DNA of 12,151 bases from Brevundimonas sp. GTDB taxonomy: Bacteria; Pseudomonadota; Alphaproteobacteria; Caulobacterales; Caulobacteraceae. The stretch is taken from assembly GCF_031082345.1 (NCBI RefSeq), contig NZ_JAVHLH010000062.1, forward strand, positions 1-12,151, read 5' to 3'. Shown one piece after another: positions 7,923 through 12,151 of the stretch. The notes below the pieces were generated by a model. The model was not told where the DNA came from and did no database searches. It saw only the letters and a list, made by a program, of their open reading frames with translations. How positions within the stretch are numbered: position 1 is the stretch's first letter; each line of letters opens with the position of its first letter. The position numbers were made by a program, and so were the translations under genes.

Positions 7923-7940
7923 GGTGCGGAGAACTTGCCG
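7923..7940. repeat. Direct repeat copy 1 in the T2SS leader
   Basis: GGTGCGGAGAACTTGCCG on the plus strand. It matches the 18 bases at 7955-7972 at 15 positions; the first nine and the last five are identical. The copies start 32 bases apart, about three helical turns, as expected for paired protein-binding sites on one face of the DNA. The function is unknown. Confidence 0.5.
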
Positions 7941-7954
7941 TGACGGTTAGGGCG

Positions 7955-7972
7955 GGTGCGGAGCAACTGCCG
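7955..7972. repeat. Direct repeat copy 2 in the T2SS leader
   Basis: GGTGCGGAGCAACTGCCG on the plus strand, the partner of the copy at 7923-7940. The differences are confined to the centre (three positions). It lies between the candidate terminator of the receptor gene and gspC. No similar copy was noticed in the other gaps of the window. Confidence 0.5.
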
Positions 7973-7992
7973 CATTTCCGTAACCTGGAATC

Positions 7993-8024
7993 GGAAGGCC
8001 GCCGCCTGGAGGCGACGGCCTTCC
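7993..8024 (-). terminator. Terminator-like hairpin after the TonB-dependent receptor gene
   Basis: Two 14-base arms (7993-8006 and 8011-8024) flank a 4-base loop, starting 10 bases after the receptor stop codon. On the minus-strand transcript all 14 positions pair, one as a U-G wobble; on the plus strand that position would be a C-A mismatch, so the hairpin suits minus-strand transcription. The bases that follow (GATTCCAGGTTA) contain only a poor U tract. It probably ends or slows the receptor transcript and separates it from gspC. Confidence 0.7.
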
Positions 8025-8033
8025 TCGGTGTCG

Positions 8034-10685
8034 TCAGAAGCGGGCGGTCAGGCTGACCGTAGCCGAGGACCCGAGATCGTAGTTGTTGATCCGGATCTTG
8101 TTCCCGAGCTCCTGGAACTCGTCGTAGTCCGTGCCGAGCAGGTTGCGCAGCTCGAGGGCGACGCCCAGCTCGCGGCCCGCATAATCGAAATCCTTGCGGA
8201 AGACGAAGTCGAGGAAGACGCCCGGGTCCTGGACGTAGTCGGGCTCGCGCGCGCCGGCCGCGCCGGCGCCGCGGGCGGTGATCCGCTCGCTGACGTAGTT
8301 GACGATGATCGTCGCCTGCGACCGGGCGGTGTCGTCTTCCCAGCCCAGCTGCAGGTTGGCGACGTGATCGGACTGGCCTTGCATCCGGCTGCCGTCGGCG
8401 ATGAAGAAGGAAGCCTGTTCCGGCGCCCCGCCGCCGCCCTGGGTGAAGACCACGTCGTCGGCGTCGACCTGCACGTCCGAGGTCGACCAGGTGTAGTTGG
8501 CCTGCACCAGCCAGCGCTTGTTGGCGATGAAGGACGAGCCGGCGTCGGGCCATTCGAAATATTTCTTTGCCTCGACCTCGGCGCCGTAGACCGTGGCCTT
8601 GGGCGCGTTGAGGAAGGACTGCTGGCGCTGGTCGCCGGTCAGCACCACGACCGACTCCACCGGCTTGTCCAGATCCTTGTAGAAGACGCCGGCGGTCAGA
8701 TACTGCTGCCGGGCGAAATACCACTCGTAGCGGGCGTCGAGGTTGAGGATTTCGGTATCCACCAGGAACGGGTTGCCGGTGAACTCGCGGTCGCTGTCCG
8801 GATCGATGTAGGACTGCGGCGCCAGTTCGCGGAACTGCGGCCGGCCGATGGTCTTCGAGGCGCCCAGCCGGAGCTGCTGATCCTCGGCGAAATTCCACGT
8901 CGCGGTGCCCGAGGGCAGATAGTACTGCTCCTCCAGTTCGGTCGCCGGGAAGGTCGACATGCCGCCGAACAGATCGCGCGGCGTCACCGTCTGACGGCTG
9001 TCCTCGAAGCGGACGCCGAGCGTGGTGCGCAGCAGGGGGATGATCTCGGCGTCGACCTGGGCGTAGACGGCGGCGACCTCGAGCCCGGCCTCATAGGCGC
9101 CGGCGCCGTTGGTGCCCGAGACCTGACGCAGCTCGATCGTGGTCGGGTTGATGTTGAAGTCCGAGAACAGGTAGTCGATCCGCGATTCCCGCTGTTCGTC
9201 GGTCAGGCCGGTGACCGCGGCCAGCTGCAGATCGCGGCGGGTCGCCTCCCGGGTCGTGTCCGTATAGGCGACGCCGAGGCTGAACACCGCTTCGCGAATG
9301 TCGGAGAGCGGCAGGGCGTAGCTGACGTCGGCTCCGCCCGAGACCACGTCCTCGTCCAACTCGCTGAACGAGATCAGGTTGGACGGATTGTGGATGTAGT
9401 CGCCGGCGGCGTTGACGCCGTACTGGAAGCGCGACTCATAGGGGGCGTCGCGCGAGGTGCGGGCGAAGGCGGCGCGCCAGTCGAACTCCAGCGCCCCGTC
9501 CATGAACAGGTGTTCGCCGGCCAGCTGGCTGGAGAACAGCTGCCGCACGAACCATTCGGTATAGTCGTCGCGCAGGACGGCGCCGCCGGCGCTGAGGTCC
9601 GGACCGGCGCTCGTGCGGGCTTCCTTGGTGGTGCTGCGGACGTAGAAATTGGTCCACTTCAGCTCGTGATCCTGATTGGTCAGGGACAGGCCGCCGAGCA
9701 GGTTCAGCTGCAGGTCGTTCTGGTTGGACTCGAACGCCTTGCTGGTCACGGGGACCATCACCTCGCCCGAGAACTGCCCTTCTTCCTGGAAGCCGCGACG
9801 GGTGCTCCAGTTGTTGCTGTAGCCGGCCACGCCGATGAGGCCGAGCGTGCCGATGCTGCTGTCGCTGGACAGGCCGCCGGCCACGTCGAAGCCGAAATTC
9901 ACCGGCGTCGTCTCGCGCTGGAGCAGGCGCAGGGGCGCGTTGACCAGCGACTGACCCATCACCTGGAGCTCGTCGGTCGAGAAGTTCGCGCGGTTGATCT
10001 GCTGACCCGATCCGAAAGCCAGGGCGATGGTGCCGGGGACGTCGCGCGTGCCGTCGTCAAAACCGGTGAAGTCGGTGCGCGAGCCGTAATAGATCAGGCT
10101 CTCTTCGTTGGTGGTCTCGGTGTTGGCGCCGATCGAGGCCGAGAAGTTGAAGAACGGCTCGCGGGGCGCGTCCACCGTCCTCAGATCGATGACGCCGCCG
10201 CCGAACTCGCCGGGGAAGTCCGCGGAATAGGACTTCTGGACCGTCACGCTCTCGAGGATGCTGGACGGGAACAGGTCCAGGGGCACGACCCGCTGCAGCG
10301 GCTCGGGGCTCGGCAGGGGCGAGCCGTTGAGCAGGGCGGACGAATAGCGCTCGCCGAGGCCGCGGACGTAGATGAATCGTCCCTCGACCACCGTCAGGCC
10401 GGTCACCCGGGTCAGGGCGGCGGCGGCGCTGGAGTCGCCGGTGCGCTCCAGGTCCTCGGTCGTCAGGAAGGCTGCGACTTCGGAGCTCTCCCGGTTCGGC
10501 TCGGGAATGTAGCGGCCCAGAACGATCACCTCGTCGACCTGGGTTTCCTCAGGTTCCTGGGTCTGGATCGGGGACTGGACGCCTGCGGCCGGCGCGGGCT
10601 GGGACTGGGCGGCGGCGACCCCGGGCGCGATCAGCGCGCTGGTGGCCAGCAGGAGCCCGGTGAGGGTCAGGGAAGCGGTCTTCAT
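8034..10685 (-). CDS. TonB-dependent outer-membrane receptor
   Basis: This is a 22-strand-type outer-membrane barrel closed by a plug and energised by TonB-ExbB-ExbD; it usually imports bound ligands. The 883 residues begin with a signal peptide (about 1-26, ending GVAAA). A TonB-box-like DEVIVLGR (51-58) follows, with no room for an N-terminal STN signalling domain. The plug (about 65-175) contains IYVRGLGERYSSALLNGSPL (105-124), VVPLDLFPSSILESVTVQKS (133-152) and GEFGGGVIDLRT (159-170). The barrel runs to the C-terminal LTARF, with the expected terminal Phe. ATG 10685 is chosen because AAGG lies 8 bases upstream and the signal peptide starts there. An in-frame TTG at 10709 has no such site. 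The substrate cannot be read from sequence. Its place between a secreted beta-helix protein and the T2SS suggests a shared role (inference). Confidence 0.93.
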   Translation of the reverse strand: MKTASLTLTGLLLATSALIAPGVAAAQSQPAPAAGVQSPIQTQEPEETQVDEVIVLGRYIPEPNRESSEVAAFLTTEDLERTGDSSAAAALTRVTGLTVVEGRFIYVRGLGERYSSALLNGSPLPSPEPLQRVVPLDLFPSSILESVTVQKSYSADFPGEFGGGVIDLRTVDAPREPFFNFSASIGANTETTNEESLIYYGSRTDFTGFDDGTRDVPGTIALAFGSGQQINRANFSTDELQVMGQSLVNAPLRLLQRETTPVNFGFDVAGGLSSDSSIGTLGLIGVAGYSNNWSTRRGFQEEGQFSGEVMVPVTSKAFESNQNDLQLNLLGGLSLTNQDHELKWTNFYVRSTTKEARTSAGPDLSAGGAVLRDDYTEWFVRQLFSSQLAGEHLFMDGALEFDWRAAFARTSRDAPYESRFQYGVNAAGDYIHNPSNLISFSELDEDVVSGGADVSYALPLSDIREAVFSLGVAYTDTTREATRRDLQLAAVTGLTDEQRESRIDYLFSDFNINPTTIELRQVSGTNGAGAYEAGLEVAAVYAQVDAEIIPLLRTTLGVRFEDSRQTVTPRDLFGGMSTFPATELEEQYYLPSGTATWNFAEDQQLRLGASKTIGRPQFRELAPQSYIDPDSDREFTGNPFLVDTEILNLDARYEWYFARQQYLTAGVFYKDLDKPVESVVVLTGDQRQQSFLNAPKATVYGAEVEAKKYFEWPDAGSSFIANKRWLVQANYTWSTSDVQVDADDVVFTQGGGGAPEQASFFIADGSRMQGQSDHVANLQLGWEDDTARSQATIIVNYVSERITARGAGAAGAREPDYVQDPGVFLDFVFRKDFDYAGRELGVALELRNLLGTDYDEFQELGNKIRINNYDLGSSATVSLTARF

Positions 10686-10693
10686 GATCTGCG

Positions 10694-10697
10694 CCTT
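10694..10697 (-). promoter_or_regulatory. Shine-Dalgarno site deciding the receptor start
   Basis: AAGG lies 8 bases upstream of ATG 10685-10683. The alternative TTG at 10709 has no purine-rich site at the right distance, so the ATG is preferred. Confidence 0.6.
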
Positions 10698-10725
10698 GGA
10701 GAGTTTCAACGGACGGGGCGAAAGC

Positions 10726-10753
10726 CGGCGGCGGCTCGCTCGAGCCGCCGCCG
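10726..10753 (-). terminator. GC-rich hairpin between the beta-helix gene and the receptor gene
   Basis: A perfect 13-base inverted repeat (arms 10726-10738 and 10741-10753) separated by only two bases, so in RNA the innermost pairs must open. It lies 11 bases after the stop codon of the upstream gene and about 40 bases before the receptor start. On the minus strand it is followed by GCTTTCGCC, a short U run and not a full tract. It may be a terminator, an attenuator giving less receptor than beta-helix protein, or an mRNA-stabilising 3' structure. Confidence 0.65.
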
Positions 10754-10764
10754 TGCATCCGTCG

Positions 10765-12151
10765 TCAGCAGGTCGCGCCGGACGTCAGGCCGCAGGTCCA
10801 GCCCTGCCACCAGGTGTCGGAGGCGTTCTGGACGGCGCCGATGTAGGTCGTGGCCGTGAAGAACGGATAGACCCCCGGGGCGTTGACCGGCGTGACCGCC
10901 GTCTCGTTGGCGCCGTTGATGAAGGTCAGGACCTGGTTGCTCAGGCTCGTGCCCGCGGCCGGAGCGGTCAGGGTCGAGGTCCCGGCTTCGGTGTTGTTCG
11001 TGCCGGCGGTGAAGGCCGCCGCCGACAGCACGGCGTTGGCCGGACGGTACGGCAGGTCGCAGGACATGAAGACCGAGTTGAAGGTCACGCCGCTGGTCGC
11101 GGTATCGGCGTCGTTGATCGCCATACAGCCGGCCTGGGAGCCCGCCACGCTGGTGAACACCGAGTTGATGATCGTGGCGTCCGTGCCGGTGTCGAAGTGG
11201 GCCACGGTGTGGGCGTTGGTCGGCGAGTTGCGGCCGACGAGGGTGAAGTTGGCGATCTTGGGCTGCGACACATAGCGCGAGGCCAGCGGCGTCGAGGCCG
11301 GGGCGGATGAGAACTCGAAGCCGGCGCTGCGGCTGGTCGAGTTCGGCGGGCGCTGGGTGACGATGCCGAACTGGGCGCCGCCGCGCCAGCCGGTGTCGGT
11401 GTCCATGCCGTCGTCGTCGGCGCCGGTGATGACGAGGTGGCGCAGGTTGACGTTGCCGCCGAAGATTTCGATGCCGTCGTCCGAGCTGTTGTGGATCTGG
11501 ACGTGATCGACCGTGGTGCCCGAGCCGACGCCGGCCATGGTCAGGCCCTGCAGCTCGTTGCCGGACGAAATCTCGAAGCCGGAGAACTTGATCTGCACAT
11601 AGCGGATGCGGCCCGAGTTATCGGTCGGGGTGTTGCCGCCGTAGAAGGCGCTGGTGCCCTCGACCGTGCCGGTGCAGGTGACCGGCGCGGTCAGCTGGCA
11701 GTTGGCCTGCGGCGCGCGGCCGGCGATGACCAGGCCGCCCCACTGTCCCTGCGAGGTCTCGGTGGTGGTGCCCTCGACATTCTGACGGCTGGTGAAGACG
11801 ATCGGCTGGGTCGCGGTGCCCTCGGCGAAGATCTGCGAGCCGCGGTTGACGATCAGATAGTCCGAGCCGCCCGAGGCGAAGATGCGCACGCCCGGCTCGA
11901 CGGTCAGGATGCCCTGGGCGCTGCCCGGGGTCGGAGAGGCCGGGTCGATGCCGCGGTCCGTGCCGACTTCGGTGCGGCCGCTGATGGAATAGATGGTGCC
12001 GGCGCGCAGCGGCACCGTCAGGGCGCCGACGATCTGCTGCGGCAGCTGGCAGACGCGCAGGGTGTTGGAGGCGACCAGGCCGACATTGGCGAAACCGCTC
12101 GGGCAGTCCGCGGCGGGGGTGCCGGGAGGGGGCGGGGTCGGTCCGCCGCCG
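10765..12151 (-). CDS. Exported beta-helix protein, possibly ElpS-like secreted lipoprotein (N-terminus outside window)
   Basis: 461 C-terminal residues are visible and the frame stays open to the window edge; a GTG at 12015 is internal. The visible part begins with a Gly/Pro linker (GGGPTPPPPGTP), as often follows a lipoprotein Cys or signal peptide. Short strand-turn repeats resemble a right-handed parallel beta-helix: GILTVEPGVRIFASG (80-94), PIVFTS (116-121), GQWGGLVIAGRAP (135-147), RIRYVQIKFSGFE (181-193) and DHVQIHNSSDDGIEIFGG (215-232). Next comes the acidic ITGADDDGMDTDTGW (241-255), perhaps binding calcium. Eight Cys are visible, an even number suiting disulfides, and the end is WWQGWTCG...ATC. 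No catalytic motif is recognised. From memory, Caulobacter ElpS, a phosphate-starvation lipoprotein exported by the T2SS, is encoded beside a T2SS locus, and this gene fits that place; I could not check homology. A pectate-lyase-like or purely structural helix is the alternative. Confidence 0.8.
   Translation of the reverse strand, partial: GGGPTPPPPGTPAADCPSGFANVGLVASNTLRVCQLPQQIVGALTVPLRAGTIYSISGRTEVGTDRGIDPASPTPGSAQGILTVEPGVRIFASGGSDYLIVNRGSQIFAEGTATQPIVFTSRQNVEGTTTETSQGQWGGLVIAGRAPQANCQLTAPVTCTGTVEGTSAFYGGNTPTDNSGRIRYVQIKFSGFEISSGNELQGLTMAGVGSGTTVDHVQIHNSSDDGIEIFGGNVNLRHLVITGADDDGMDTDTGWRGGAQFGIVTQRPPNSTSRSAGFEFSSAPASTPLASRYVSQPKIANFTLVGRNSPTNAHTVAHFDTGTDATIINSVFTSVAGSQAGCMAINDADTATSGVTFNSVFMSCDLPYRPANAVLSAAAFTAGTNNTEAGTSTLTAPAAGTSLSNQVLTFINGANETAVTPVNAPGVYPFFTATTYIGAVQNASDTWWQGWTCGLTSGATC

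Larger units (their letters stand above)
7842..7992 (-). promoter_or_regulatory. Leader region of the T2SS operon
   Basis: About 150 non-coding bases lie between the hairpin after the receptor gene and the gspC start. This is the only gap in the T2SS side of the window large enough for a promoter, and a terminator-like hairpin lies just upstream, so the operon promoter is probably here. I see no convincing -35/-10 pair. The best -10-like string on the minus strand is TCTAGGAC at 7893-7886, a partial fit to the Caulobacter housekeeping consensus as I remember it, with no good -35 box. The region also holds two direct repeats, two GTCA half-sites 22 bases apart, and one GAATC at 7988-7992. Promoter placement is inference. 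Confidence 0.45.

Noticed and set aside
10707..10709. TTG at 10709 as the receptor start
   Set aside because: No Shine-Dalgarno site precedes it, and ATG 10685 gives a clean signal peptide with AAGG at proper spacing.
7956..10859. Very long plus-strand open frame (967 codons) opposite the receptor gene
   Set aside because: It is an antisense shadow of a gene with strong G/C third-position bias. The translation is Gly/Arg/Val/Gln-rich with no domain, and the minus strand here encodes a complete TonB receptor with signal peptide and plug motifs.
12013..12015. GTG at 12015 as the start of the beta-helix gene
   Set aside because: The frame stays open to the window edge with a plausible Gly/Pro linker and two further cysteines, and a start at 12015 would have no signal peptide.

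Overview
The window is GC-rich and every gene I accept lies on the minus strand, so the reading order runs from the high coordinates to the low ones. It carries most of a type II secretion system (T2SS) operon, preceded by a TonB-dependent outer-membrane receptor and the C-terminal part of a secreted beta-helix protein. Codon use, the alphaproteobacterial style of the Gsp proteins, and the linkage of a T2SS to a TonB receptor and a secreted beta-helix lipoprotein-like gene suggest a member of the Caulobacterales (Caulobacter or Brevundimonas type). That assignment is inferred from family resemblance only.

Layout in transcription order. At 12151-10765 is the 3' part of a gene for a disulfide-containing, Asp-rich, right-handed beta-helix-like exported protein; its 5' end lies outside the window. 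It resembles what I remember of ElpS, a phosphate-starvation lipoprotein of Caulobacter exported by the T2SS. A strong GC-rich hairpin (10726-10753) separates it from a complete TonB-dependent receptor (10685-8034). A second hairpin (7993-8024) follows the receptor. The leader at 7842-7992 contains a pair of near-identical 18-bp direct repeats and is the likely control region for the T2SS genes.

The T2SS genes follow in the order gspC, gspD, gspE, gspF, gspG, gspH, gspI, gspJ and gspK (cut by the window start). Most junctions overlap by a few bases, so this is one translationally coupled operon. GspC is the inner-membrane clamp with a PDZ domain, GspD the outer-membrane secretin, GspE the cytoplasmic ATPase and GspF the inner-membrane platform. 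GspG is the major pseudopilin, and GspH, I, J and K are minor pseudopilins. GspL and GspM, and the prepilin peptidase if linked, are not in view. gspC, gspD, gspG and gspH appear to start with GTG or TTG.

How the parts may work together (inference): the T2SS would pull folded, disulfide-bonded periplasmic proteins through GspD. The neighbouring beta-helix protein is the obvious candidate cargo, and the TonB receptor may be its surface partner or a co-regulated nutrient importer. No tRNA, rRNA, CRISPR array, insertion sequence or prophage gene was seen. No gene-free stretch exceeds 300 bases; the largest is the roughly 190-base gap between the receptor and gspC.
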